Of a stretch of DNA of 60,000 nt, positions 22,773 to 33,963 are shown in pieces. Position 1 is the first letter of the stretch, and the number at the start of each line of letters is the position of its first letter. The DNA comes from Cryptomeria japonica (lineage: Eukaryota > Streptophyta > Pinopsida > Cupressales > Cupressaceae): NCBI RefSeq assembly GCF_030272615.1, contig NC_081407.1:140002897-140062896 (forward strand). Reading direction: 5' to 3'. A program made the translations under genes and the position numbers. Below the pieces are notes generated by a model. That model made no database searches and was not told the DNA's origin. It saw nothing but the letters and a program-made list of their open reading frames with translations.

Positions 22773-22951
22773 GCCCAAGAGCAGATGCTACATCCCTCTT
22801 GGCTCCATGTAGCAGGTGTTAAGCATCTATCATGGAGTGGCGTGCCCGGTGAGGGGTCCTATTGCTGTTCCCCCTTATCTCAGCCACCTCCTCTCTTAAG
22901 CCCAAGAGTAGATGCTACATTCCCCTTGGCTCCATGTGGCAAGGGTTAGGC
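22773..22951 (+). repeat. Tandem 128-bp unit in E, second copy cut by F
   Basis: CCCAAGAGCAGATGCTACAT at 22773 recurs with small changes at 22901. The first copy continues into AGCATCTATCATGGAGTGGC; the second is cut at its TTAGGC and continues after F at 25310 with ATCTACTATGGAGTGGC. Confidence 0.8.
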
Positions 22952-25304
22952 TGTAATATCCCCTGCTCATATATGATTGGAAGTGTGCAAGGAATATCAA
23001 CAAACAATTGTTTCCTAACCTCCAATCTGCTGTTTAAGGGTATTAGACTGTATAACCTGCATGTTATGCGGTTTTCTGGACAGTTGAATAATCTTGCATG
23101 TTATGCAGTTTTGACTGATATAATACTTCAGACTTGATTTGACAGCATTAACTTCGACTTACAATCAAATGATGACTTGCAAGAGCTACCAAGCAACAAG
23201 ATAACCCTCTAGGATGAATGTGCAATTGTTTTGTGTGTTCTGATGCAATTACTGTTGTTTGTAATTAGGGCGGCGGATTCCAATTGCCTTGGGCAACATT
23301 GGAATCCGCGTAAGGGGGCCAGCCCCTTCTCCAACGCATAAGGGCTGGGCCCTATATCTCCTCGCCTCACCTCCACGCTACACTAAAGTCTACATGCCTC
23401 ATGATAGGGCCTATCCTAAATTTCGCATTAAGCAAATTAATGAATCAAATAATTAAAAGGTTTTTAATTACTTTGCAAAGCCGACATGTTAAAGGGGTTC
23501 GCTCCACATATAAATGAGCATTCAACCCTCATCACAAATCATTCATTTTTAGCTCTCACTTCATGCGAAACATACAAGTCTGGATAATGCGAACTTCAGG
23601 AAGAAAGTCTACATCTGCATCTACAGAAATTATATCTGCCATATCAGCAATTTGAATCTGCCAGTTGGGGTGTGAATTCCATCATTAGAAGTCAGCGAAC
23701 TTAGTGAAGATGGTGCGAATTCCTTGAGGGTCTGCAAATCTGGGTTAAAGGAGCAGCAAGCCAGCAGCAACCAACACACATATGACAGCCAACCAATCTG
23801 CCATTCTTTCTGTGACAGCAACATCTACTTCTACAAGTTCTTGAGATAAGTGTTTTAATGATTGCATAACCATAATCCATAATCAGATCCGAGGATCTTT
23901 TCTGGCTGGGTTTTTCCTCCTAGGAGGCTTTCCCAAGGTAATTGTGTCTTGTCTTTATTTCATTCTCTTTCTTCACAGTGCTTAAATCTGAAACTATAAA
24001 TCTCTGATTTAATTAATCTAATTAGTAAACAAATTTTGATTTTCTGAGTTTAGTTAATTTGAAAGTGTTAAAATTAACAATTACATGTATCAAAATGCAA
24101 GAAATATACACTATAGCTAACTAATATTTTGACAAACAGTTGTCATGCAACAATATAACAACATTGAATGAGATGCAACCTTATTTCTCCTTTATTTAGA
24201 AACAATAGGCTGATTACAACGTCCACACAAGGGCCAAGACTCTTGGCTATTCAACAATAATTTTCAGAATGTTTGAAGACAAATAGCAGCCATGAATTCA
24301 TGCATACAAACTGAAATACAATGAAATCTTAATGCCAAATGAACCTGGAAGTAGCTCCTAGGCCTGTGAATGAGGAAGCAAGCAATATCTCTCCTCTTTG
24401 AACCTCCCCTTAGCCAAATCGAATTACTCTTCAAATCGCCCCTGCTGCAGATGTGAATGACAGTAATTAATTGTTTACAGCTCCTTGGACTCCTTTCAAG
24501 CCACGAGTGTCATTGTTTAACTCCTCATAGGTGGGCGCTCCAATCTAGGAAGAAATCGATGCATCAAAAATAAGATATGAGCAAAATTGTGGGGGGATGG
24601 AGGTGTGGTTCGATTTTGCTTCAGACCTGCTATACAACCTGCAACCTCCTTATTTCTCCTTCAAAATGCTTCAAGGAGAATCACCTAGCCTCCCCAATAG
24701 AATCGATGCACAAAGTATCAAATAATGATGAGCTGAATACTCCCAAACCTGTCTACCATGAAGATGCCATGAAAACTCAATAAGCACAAATATAAAGGAT
24801 TGAGATATCCTTCACTCTCAGCTGCAACCCTTTGGAGGATCTCTCACCACCTTAGTTATGCAATCAAAGGGAGGTATCGTTCCCAATGATCAAGTCTGCA
24901 GAAACCCTTGGCTCCACAAGTCTAAACACAAGAGAAGATGTCAAATAACCAATGATCAACAATGGACCAACCCCCTCTATTTATTCTTTTCGTCCAATTG
25001 ATTGGTCCCCTTCTAGAAGATTCTCCTCAAACAAACTCATATTATTTTATTACACTTTATTATTTTATTACACATTATTAATTTAATTGCACTTTAGATA
25101 TTATTAAATAACATTATATTATAAAGTGCAATTAAGACATCATATGTGTAATCTCCTTATCTCACCATAGAATCATGTAGAAATAAAATGTGAAGTCATA
25201 AGTAGCTGCCAAGTCGACCTCCTTATCAACTCCTTGGCCTACGAGGGTCAAATAATAGGCCAACCTCGTGAATGTCCACGTACTAAGGAGAAGGGGACAT
25301 TACA
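22952..25304 (+). mobile_element. F: solo LTR inserted in E
   Basis: TGTAATATCCCC...GGGGACATTACA, 2353 bp, flanked by perfect 5-bp TAGGC (22947-22951 and 25305-25309). Unit 1 of the surrounding tandem repeat is the uninterrupted counterpart. No primer site or coding domain inside. It contains the hairpin at 23272-23308 and a TA-rich run near 25040-25130. Part of it (about 23240-23950) is related to the antisense fragment G. Confidence 0.85.
23272..23308 (+). repeat. Hairpin in LTR F
   Basis: Arms GCGGATTCCAAT and ATTGGAATCCGC pair perfectly, with an inner TTGCC/GGCAA stem. The related hairpin in G (30618-30651) has different outer arms that still pair. Confidence 0.7.
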
Positions 25305-25360
25305 TAGGCATCTACTATGGAGTGGCATACTTGAGAGAGGGTCCCTCATATGTAATGAAC

Positions 25361-25766
25361 TTTGTTACCCGGGGACGTGTCCCCGGTATTTTTTCCAGGT
25401 GTCCCTGTCCTGGGGATAGGGAACTCCTAGGGGACGTCCCCATAAATTCTGCATATTGACAGTGAATTTTGACAATGAATTCTATAAGCAATTTGACTTT
25501 GACTGTCAATTTAACACAAATTTGGCATAAGAACTCTGCTAGTTCTTATATGTCAAGGTTCTATAATGTATATGCGCATGCTTTATCCATGTTTTCATAT
25601 GAATATTTTAAATTTACCTATGTATTTTAATTTTCCCTATTTTTATATAGCCGTCCCCTTTGCCGTCCCCTAGCCGTCCCCAAAATTGGCAAAAAAAATC
25701 ACCATCCCGGAAACATGTACCCCCATCCCCTGCCGTCCCCATCTTGGAAACTCGGGGTAACATAGG
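25361..25766. mobile_element. X3: short inverted-repeat element filled with GGGGACG/CGTCCCC motifs
   Basis: Flanked by 8-bp TAATGAAC on both sides (25353-25360, 25767-25774). Ends are TTTGTTACCCGGGG and CTCGGGGTAACATAGG, an imperfect inverted repeat. Both subterminal parts consist of GGGGACG, CGTCCCC and GCCGTCCCC words; the AT-rich middle is different. No coding capacity. Inserted in solo LTR E just right of F. Confidence 0.78.
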
Positions 25767-26090
25767 TAATGAACCATTTATGTTATTCCAATTATATTCA
25801 TTATTTAATTCTATTCTGATAATCTTAGTTGTCACAAATCCCTTTACATTATATTGTCATTAATGCTTCCTGTTAGTATTAATTTGTATTAATCATTATC
25901 TGCCATTATTCCCTTACTATATGATAACAAATTGTGCAAACGGAATTTGATTGCCTCATTCATCCTTGGGTTCATTGACAGAGATGTAAATATATATTGT
26001 GTTAAAACAGTGATATTATGTGAAATTTTCTTTAAATTGCTTCTTCATTTTTATGTTATTATTGCCATCAATTTAATTAACATTACATTC

Positions 26091-26818
26091 AGCAGTTCAG
26101 ATTCAGTGATATACAAATATGATTATGATATGGAAGATGCTGTTTTATCATATTATAATATTAGATCAGAAAGTACCATATACCTACCTGTCACTGCTTG
26201 CTCCTGTTTCCTATCCCTGCTGGCAGCCTTGATAATCTCTTCTATTCTTATTGTTTAGTAGTGTCAATCATTATTGGTTGTTTGTTTAAGGTTCCTATCA
26301 CCAATTTAATTAATCATTCTTCGATCTGGTTGTTCTTCCTTAAGGCGGTGATACTCTTAATTGCAATCGGTTGCTCATAATAAAACGTGAATATATTCAA
26401 AACTCCTCTAACCAGAATATTGTAGGGGGGTGGGGGGGGGGATATGACAGTAGAAACAGCAGTTCAGATTCAGTGATATACAAATATGATTATGATATGG
26501 AAGATGCTGTTTTGTCATATTATAATATTAGATCAGAAAGTACCATATACGTACCTGTCACTGCTTGCTCCTGTTTCCTATCCCTGCTGGCAGCCTTGAT
26601 AATCTCTTCTATTGTTATTGTTTAGTAGTGTCAATCATTATTGGTTGTTTGTTTAAGGTTCCTATCACCAATTTAATTAATCATTCTTCGATCTGATTGT
26701 TCTTCCTTAAGGCAGTGATACTCTTAATTGCAATCGGTTGCTCATAATAAAACGTGAATATATTCAAAACTCCTCTAACCAGAATATTTGGGGGGGGGGG
26801 GGATATGACAGTAGAAAC
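26091..26818. repeat. Tandem duplication of about 367 bp inside E
   Basis: 26091-26457 and 26458-26818 both begin AGCAGTTCAGATTCAGTG and end with a G-run followed by ATATGACAGTAGAAAC. They differ at only a few bases and in the G-run length. The open frames across the two copies are short and not convincing genes. Confidence 0.92.
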
Positions 26819-27393
26819 ATTATAAGATTTCGTATTAAACATACGTATTAAGCGCATTCCTATGCATACCACCAAGAAAAAAGATGTTGCTGCCTGTAAC
26901 TTAATAACAGTTCTGATCTGAACTGATCGACGGTCCTGTTACTGTATGATTTGATTCCTTTCTTTCATATCTCTCAATGTGAGGGAGAAGTCACACCTCT
27001 TCATCATGTATGCCCTTTGGCAAGAGACACACTCTTTCACCATTAGCACTCTTTGAAAGAGTGCAACTCTTCATTATTTCTGCCCTTTGAAAGGGACACG
27101 ACCTTTCACAATCAGATCTGAATTTCTTATTTAAGTCAGTTCTGCACTTCTGATTCCCCAAATTATCCCCTCTCAAATGAGGCTCTCTTCTCCCTTTTGT
27201 ACCTCATATTTGGGAGAGTCACAACTTATCATTTCATGCCTTTTGTCCATTCATTAACTTAATTAAATTTTTAATTTTATTTAATTATATTCTTTTATAT
27301 TCTCATTTTAATTTTTTTTTTATTATTTTAAATTTAAATTTTATTATCAATATTTACCATTAAATTCTATTTCAAAGTGGGGACATTAGTAGT

Positions 27394-27735
27394 TGCTACA
27401 AATCTAGAATAACATGCCCATTGCCACCCCTTTGTAGAATCAAGGACATACCAAAGGAGAAGGTTCATCTACAAATAACTAACCAATAATTAGTTCCACC
27501 CCAAAACATCTGAAGGATTCAAAGCCTTCATTTTTCGATCGATTCCTTGGAGGGATCGAGGAGGAGATTCCAACATTAAAGAGGTTAGGGAAACAATTAC
27601 AATGGTAAGAGAAATAATTGAAGCAAAAGGTGAATAACCTAAATGCACCCACCTTTGATGGCAGTAGCAAGATATTTGTTTGGACTTGGTTGCAAGATTT
27701 AGACTTACTTAACACTCAGCCCTGTGGTTGAAGAA
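27394..27735 (+). pseudogene. Element D gag, first copy, continued
   Basis: Resumes after E. Encodes broken gag with the recognisable APTFDGSSKIFVWTWLQ-like stretch near 27650 in one frame. Ends where the duplicated unit restarts with GAACTATTTCAAAACAC at 27734. Confidence 0.7.
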
Positions 27736-28034
27736 CTATTTCAAAACACTATGATAGGTATCCAAATGGGTCGAAATGACAAAGTACTTGACAATGGGCC
27801 AAGAAAGAATGACCAAGTTGTTGACATTGTTGCTACAAATCTAGAATAACATGCCCATTGCCACCTCTTTGTAGAATCAAGGACATACCAAAGGAGAAGG
27901 TTCATCTCCAAATAAATAACCAATAGTTAGTTCCATCCCAAAACTTGCTTTACAAAAAGAAGGAAAGGAACTTGAGATTAGTTTCACATAGTTGCTCAAT
28001 AGACTTTTTGAAGAATATCAAGGGAAATCCAAAG
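27736..28034 (+). pseudogene. Element D gag, second copy, left part
   Basis: Matches 22130-22445 plus 27394-27500, without X2 and E. It carries about 90 bp (from 27940) that copy one lacks. Ends at CAAAG, the target site of mini-element I. Confidence 0.75.
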
Positions 28035-29328
28035 TGTTAAAATATTCGATGTTCGATGTATTAAACAATGGAGACGGAGTCTCCTTAAATAGACAAATAC
28101 AAGACGATGTTTCTAAATGAAACAATCGTAAACTGAAGCTGAAAATAGAAACTAACTAAATAAACTAAAGATGACTAAATAAACTAAAGATGACTAAGAA
28201 GACTAAGATGACCATTAAAGAAACATTACAATATTCTAATAACCTCCCTTAATGGTCATGTCATCGTTCTAACTACCCAAAGAAAAACAGAGAAGGCTGA
28301 CCCCTTCTTCTCAGAATGTTCTACGACATGAGCCTGCCATTGACCTTGTCAAAATCTGGAGAACTTCTGGATAACATAAATGGTCCACAAACTTTTGTAG
28401 ACGAGCATGATGCCCCAAAACAGAGTGCAAGAAGCCATAATTTTTGAGGAAAAAATTGCCAAACCGAGAAACTGAAGATTACAAAGCATCGTTTTTTTAG
28501 AAAAAACGGTAAAAACCCTAAAACAGCAACATTTGTTCAAAAGTTTTTTAAGGGAAAAAAAATATTAAAACCCACCAATAATGTTTGAAGGGAAAAAATT
28601 ATAAACCCATTAGAAATTTTTTAAGGAAAAAATTATGAAAACCCATCAAAACATCTCCAGGCGACCAAACAAAGAGGCAGATTGCGTGCCCTAGTTGCAT
28701 TTTTTTAGGGAGATGAAGACATCAAACAAGGCCCGACTCCACGAAGCCCTAGACCAAAGGTACACATGATCTAAAACCCTAGGTCGCAGAATGTAGAATA
28801 CACATGCGGGTTGCAGATTTGAAACACCATAGTCACGAACCGAAAGCAAAAATCTGTGTGCACGAAAAAACATAAGAAAACCTCCATGATCTTCAAATGC
28901 AACACTCAAATTGCCCATGAACATAGATCTACGAACCCACAAAAATTTCGAATTATAGCTCCAAAAGAGCACACGAAATTTTGCATGCAAAAATCCTACA
29001 CGATCTTTTCTTAGAAGACAGGTCAAAATCCTTCATGGGTTTGAACATAGAAACCCGCCTTTGCAAATCCGTATCAAAACAAAGAACCAAAAAAGCCTTC
29101 CCATAATCCTAAGTCCTTGTGAGGGAGACAGGCTGAAACCGGCTTTGATACCACGTTAAAATATTCTATGTTCGATGTATTAAACAATGGAGACAAAGTC
29201 TCCTTAAATAGACAAATACAAGACGATGTTTCTAAATGAAACAATCGTAAACTGAAGCTGAAAATATAAACTAAAGATGACTAAGAAGATTGAGATGACC
29301 ATTAAAGAAACATTACAATATTCTAATA
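28035..29328 (-). mobile_element. I: 1.3-kb non-autonomous mini-LTR element
   Basis: LTRs at 28035-28241 and 29154-29328 are near identical apart from a short internal repeat. Flanks are a perfect 5-bp CAAAG (28030-28034, 29329-29333). On the minus strand the right LTR is followed by TGGTATCAAAGCC (29141-29153), an initiator-Met-type primer site, and the left LTR is preceded by AAGGGAGGT, a polypurine tract. The 0.9-kb interior has no long frame or enzyme domain. Size suggests a TRIM/SMART-like element. Confidence 0.9.
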
Positions 29329-29333
29329 CAAAG

Positions 29334-29979
29334 GATTCAAAGCCTTCATTTTTTCATTGATTCCTTGGAGGGATTGAGGAAGAGATTTTAACATTAAAGA
29401 GTTTAGTAATTGAAACAAAAGGTGAATAACCTAAATGCACCCACCTTTGATGGCAGTAGCAAGATATTTGTTTGGACTTGGTTGCAAAATTTAGACTTTC
29501 TTGACACTCATCCCTATGGATGAAGAAGATGCAAGGAGCTAGATTACATTTGGAAGCCATTGCCTATGATCGGTGGTACCATGGTTTGGTTACACACAAG
29601 TGCACGTCTTTGAGGAATTTAGCTAGAGGCTGCAAGACCTATTTAAATAGAAGGACCAAGAAGAGTATTTCAGAGATTTGTTAGAATAAGGCAATAGACT
29701 TGAGTAGATGCGAAAATAGAAAAATTTCATCAAGTTGTAGTTATGGTGCTCAACATAACAAAAAAGAGGATCATTTTTCTCTTTGTAGTTCTAAATGAGC
29801 TATAGTATGGCCTTTGCACCAACATTACTTCAACAAGCTATTAAGAGAGCTTCAAGACTTGAGCCATCTCAAGGAACAAATTTTCATCTTAGCCAATAGC
29901 CACTACTAGACTATAGGAGGGTTTCAATTCATACCCTTAGAAAGCCACATTGCAGCCATTTACAACAAAGAAGTTGGAT
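29334..29979 (+). pseudogene. Element D gag, second copy, right part
   Basis: Resumes with GATTCAAAGCC after I and repeats the 27510-27720 segment (APTFDGS-type gag core near 29440), then continues with gag sequence not in copy one. Many stops. Confidence 0.72.
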
Positions 29980-30690
29980 TGTAATTTTAAACCCTAGGTA
30001 TGTTAATCAGATTTATATAATTGATTATGCCCTAGGTTGTAATCAGATTTGCAGTATTTTAATAAGCCAACATAAATTAATTATGCCCTAGATTGTAATC
30101 AGATTTGCAGTATTTAATAAGCCAACATAAATCAGAAATAAAACAGTAGACAAACAAGCATACCTTGGGAAAACCTCCAAGGAGGAAAAACCCAGCATGA
30201 AAGACCCATAGGTCAGATTATATATTCTCCTCTAAATCATAAGTACAATACTTAGCTTGAATCTAATCTTCACATATCAGATCTGTCCCTTTGCATGCTT
30301 CAAAACTTGCATCAAAATCCACTATGTCCTCTTGGACGATTTCGCACCAATCTGGATAGGTTCGCACTCTTCGTTGAAGTTAAAGTTCGCACCCTTCTTG
30401 AAGAATTCGCACAGCAGAGCTAATTTGCATTTGTATGAGATTCGAACTTGATGATTATAGACTTGCAAATGTCTCTTATTTATACACATTGAAATCCTTG
30501 ATTGCAAGTCGGCCTCCTTTGGTTTTTGGCGCTAATTTAATTAGGTGGCGTGTGTTTAGGATTGGGCTGGGCATATATTAAAGTCACGTTACCCTAGGAT
30601 AGGGCCCGGACCTAAAGGGGGTTCGGATGTTGCCTTAAGGCAATCCGAACCCATACATAACCCTAGTTACAAACAACAGATCACACCAAA
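29980..30690 (-). repeat. G: antisense LTR fragment related to F
   Basis: Its reverse complement shares several blocks with F at 23240-23950: GTTGTTTGTAAYTAGGG, the TTGCCTTRRGGCAACAT hairpin core, GGGCCCTATCCTA, and GCTGGGTTTTTCCTCC with TTTCCCAAGG. A 56-bp tandem repeat (ATTATGCCCTAGRTTGTAATC units) is at about 30024-30135. No clear target duplication; exact borders are uncertain. It separates D gag from D's zinc knuckle. Confidence 0.65.
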
Positions 30691-31180
30691 AATGAACTTA
30701 GGAGGACAATTTTGTGCTTCTCTCCCAAGGAGTCATGGGAACCTAGTCCCAAATGCCTTGGCAAGGGCCAAATTCATTACATTGAGGTGGTATCATATGA
30801 TGAGATGGATCTTGAAGAACCTAAGCTATGGCAAGCTATAGAGGAGAAAATCATTGAACATGAGCTAGAGAAGTTCAGGAGGAGGATTCAAGAATAAGCA
30901 GTGGCACACTTGCTGCTCTTTTGTGGGCACCACATTATCATCGATTTAGGGTTTATAGGGAGTTATCAAGTAGCTGGTTATGGTTCTTATTGATAGTGGG
31001 ACTACCAATAACTACATTGATGAAGGCTTGGTGGTTATGAAAAGATTGAAAGATGAAGATTTTGCCAACTTCAATGTTAGTGTTGTTGATGGATTTACTA
31101 TTCCATGCACCAAGATAATTTGACAACTCAAATTATCCTTTGCTTATTAAAGGGTATGTGATCATTTCTGCCTTATGGGA
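30691..31180 (+). pseudogene. Element D zinc knuckle and protease
   Basis: LCFSPKESWEPSPKCLGKG is a decayed CX2CX7HXC knuckle: the second Cys and the His are both Pro. About 80 codons on comes LIDSGTTNNYID, a protease active site in which the usual Asp-Thr-Gly reads Asp-Ser-Gly. A TAA at 30895 and further frame changes separate the parts. Confidence 0.75.
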
Positions 31181-31640
31181 CTAGGAGAAATATATATGGT
31201 TATGGAAGTTTAATAGTTTTGTTCCCTTGGGAAAATTTCATAGAATTACCCGTCCATGAAACTAAAGTTCAAATCTCAAGGAAAGATATGGTGTTCTGAG
31301 ACATTCCTAATGTGTCACCGCAAGTGATCACAACCAAGATTATAGAGAGGAAATTCTACAAGGGACAAGTTGCATGACCAACTAGTTGCTTTGTGATGAA
31401 AGGCATGCATATTTCTTCAACTTTGGGTAAGAACCACTCTTATTTTGCTGATATTCAAACCATTTTGGATAAGCATAGCATTGTTATTTAATGATATTAG
31501 TCTAGGTTTTCTATTGCATGAGGGATTCCAACAAGCACCAAGCTCTAAGCCTATCATGATCATTCCTTACATCAATCTTCAAATATACAAAGAAGAAAAA
31601 GAGAAGGCTAAAAAAAGAATTTTTGGAGATAAGTCACATT
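31181..31640 (+). other. Element D, protease-RT linker
   Basis: Broken coding sequence between protease and RT. Fragments such as FWISIALLFNDISLGFLLHEGFQQAP fit the leader of chromovirus RT only loosely. Confidence 0.45.
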
Positions 31641-32570
31641 AGGCCTAGTTCTAGCTCATGTGCATCATTTGTGGTATTGATGAATAAAAAGGATGGCACA
31701 ATGGGTATGTACATAGCTAAAGAGGCTTGAATAAGAAGATTATCAAGAATAGATATCCTATTTTGAGGATCAATGAAATTATGGATGAACTGGATGGAGT
31801 ACTTAAATATTTACCTAAGATTAGGCTGCCATTTGATCCATTTGTGAGATTAGTATGTGCACAAGTTAGCATTTCGGTACCATTTTGTATACATTGAGTT
31901 CTTGTTCATTTGGTTTGACAAATGCTCCAGTCACTTTCTAGTTAGCCGTGAATTAGGTATTCAATAGCTAGTTGATAAAATCTGTTTTAGTATTCTTTGA
32001 TGATATAGTGATATATAGTAAACCCTAGGAAGATCACTTGAGGCATTTTGATGCAACCCTTGGAATTCCAGAACAATAGGTGTTCTTTACAAAGGTATCC
32101 AAGTGTAAGTTTGGTGTTAAAGCGATTTTATACTTGAGCCATGCTATTAGTGCTCAAGGTGTTTAGGTGGATCAATAGGAGATTCAAGCCATCTTTGGCC
32201 TTTGTAGCCTCTACTAGAGGCTTGTTAGGGTTTTTTCATAGGTGTCAAATCCATAATTGACACTACTGAAAGGGGAGCTTTCACATTGATTGACACAACT
32301 TGAGGTTTTCGAGAAACTCAATGTAACAAGTTCATGCCTTGGACTTGCTATTCTAGATTTGTCACAACCATTTGTTGTAGGATGTGATGCTTCAATAGAA
32401 ATAATTGGAGCAATGTTAATGCAAAAGGGACAGCCCATAGCATTTGAGAGAAAAATGTTGAAATATTTAGAATGTTTTTTACTATTTACGACAAGGAGTG
32501 CTAGCCATTGTGCATGCATTAGCTAAGATTATACTTAGTCCATGGAATATTTGTGGTGAGGACAAATCAT
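31641..32570 (+). pseudogene. Element D reverse transcriptase and RNase H
   Basis: Recognisable despite many stops: VVLMNKKDGTMGM (RT), a finger-palm region, VVFFDDIVIYS-like sequence near 31990, then RNase H VVGCDASIEIIGAMLMQKGQPIAFE at about 32365-32450 and a broken HALAK-type stretch. Frames change several times. Confidence 0.8.
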
Positions 32571-32682
32571 AATAGTATGCAGTTCTTTTTTGGTCAACAT
32601 AACTTGAATGATCAACCAAAAAATGGGTGTGCTTCAAGCTTATGATTTTGATATAGAGTACAAAAAACAATGTAGTTGTTGA

Positions 32683-32683
32683 T

Positions 32684-32729
<46 letters not shown>
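32683..32729. repeat. (CT)n microsatellite
   Basis: About 23 CT units in a row, inside the RNase H-integrase linker of element D. Confidence 0.97.
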
Positions 32730-32731
<2 letters not shown>

Positions 32732-33260
32732 GCCTAATTTCTGCTTATATTTGTTATTTTTTCTGATTGGAAGGTTTCCTATCATGGAAAAATATACCAA
32801 GAACACCTTTGCTACTAATATTTTAGATGAAAGTGTAAAGGATGATAGGTATTTAGTAGCAGATCGTCTCATTTTACGTAAGAATAAATATTTCCTATTT
32901 CTCAAATCTAAGATGAAGGAGAAGATTTTGAGAGCCTTGAATGATGCACCAATGGTTGGACACCTAAGAAGTTACAAGACTTTAGATAGATGAAAGATTC
33001 TCTTGGAAGGGCCTTGATGAAGATGTTCTCAAACATATTGGCACAAGTTGTCAACATAATAAAATAGAGCATGCTTTTCCTCCAAGAGTGTTACAACCAT
33101 TGCCTATTTCCAACTAGAAGTGGGAAAGTGTGTCCATGGATTTCATCATAGGTCTTCCTTAGGTAAATGTAAAAACTACATTTAGGTTGTAGTGTATAGT
33201 TTAACGAAATATGAATATGTATTTTCCATTCCTATAGAATATAATCCAAAAATAACCACT
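32730..33260 (+). pseudogene. Element D integrase, N-terminal part
   Basis: LRKNKYFLFLKSKMKEKIL...APMVGHLRSYKTLDR belongs to the HHCC zinc region; the broken continuation includes a C-x2-C-like CQHNK, LQPLPIS, and a catalytic-Asp region SMDFIIGLP. It ends just after a VV.SLTKYE stretch, where the H LTR begins. The second half of integrase is missing. Confidence 0.75.
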
Positions 33261-33963
33261 ACAATAACCTATAGTGAATGCACATAAAACAGACCTAGAA
33301 ATACTATAGCAATAATAAAAAATGGAGAAATAATATAGCAATAAATAGTCAACTTTTTAATATTTTTTCAAAACAATACATAAGCAAATTGAGGTTCATT
33401 AGACTAATACAACTTACTAAACACGCCTACATAAAGAACTAGGCATTACAAGTATTCTGGATGTCAGTTTGAATGTTGACTTGCTGGTTGAGAATTTTTT
33501 CCTCAAGATATTTGATCTCTATGCTTGAAGAGTTTCATATCCAAGCCACAACTGCTGAAACATAACATCAAACAAGTGTATCCCTTCTCTGCCCAACACA
33601 TTATATAACTCAAGCTCTCCTTTCCTAGCACACCTCAATCAAAGGCAAGACATCCCTCATATGTTGGTAGTGACCAGGCAAGTTAACTGATGAATCTAAC
33701 TCCCTAAATTGGGTATTTAACTGACGAAGCAGTCCCTCAAATTAAGTCAATTCTAAATGGTTAACTGTCAAAGCCTTTCCTCAAATTGATGCAATCCCAA
33801 ACAGGTAATTGACCATGCGCCCACCTTTATTGTAGTCCTCACTATTTGAAAGAAACCACAATTCCAACTATGCTGCTCCTATACTAATGACCCATTCACT
33901 AAATAGCCGCAGATTAGAGAAATGGACCCCACATGCCATAGGTGTCAAAAAGGGGACATTACA
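33261..33963 (-). repeat. H 3' LTR
   Basis: Minus strand TGTAATGTCCCC...GGTTATTGTA, 703 bp. Matches 40483-41182 throughout, with more divergence than the LTR pair of C. Confidence 0.82.

Larger units (their letters stand above)
22446..27388 (+). mobile_element. E: solo LTR in element D, itself interrupted
   Basis: Starts TGTAATGCCCCC and ends GTGGGGACATTA, flanked by GTAGT on both sides (22441-22445 and 27389-27393). The corresponding uninterrupted site is near 27832 in the second gag copy. After removing F and X3 about 2.2 kb remain, with no primer site, coding domains or second LTR, hence a solo LTR. The last base pair is TA rather than CA. A part near 26970-27180 has repeated CCTTTGRMARRGWSAC words. 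Confidence 0.82.
22049..33260 (+). mobile_element. Element D: decayed Ty3/gypsy chromovirus with many insertions
   Basis: Pieces of one plus-strand element appear in the right order: primer site (22049), gag start (22094), gag (27394-28034 and 29334-29979), zinc knuckle and protease (30691-31180), RT and RNase H (31641-32570), integrase (32730-33260). Between them lie X2, E (with F and X3), I and G. Every coding part has many stops. It ends inside the integrase, where an H-family LTR begins. It is probably the oldest transposon recognised here. Confidence 0.85.

Noticed and set aside
25932-26258. 108-codon plus-strand frame in E
   Set aside because: It overlaps the tandem duplication and has no family match; it appears by chance in AT-rich LTR sequence.
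29980-30690. G as a complete solo LTR
   Set aside because: Candidate borders TGTAATTTTAAA and GTTACA have no matching 5-bp flanks, so only a fragment is claimed.
32676-32993. Frame starting in the (CT)n run
   Set aside because: The Leu-Ser repeat is the microsatellite; the rest is the broken D integrase.
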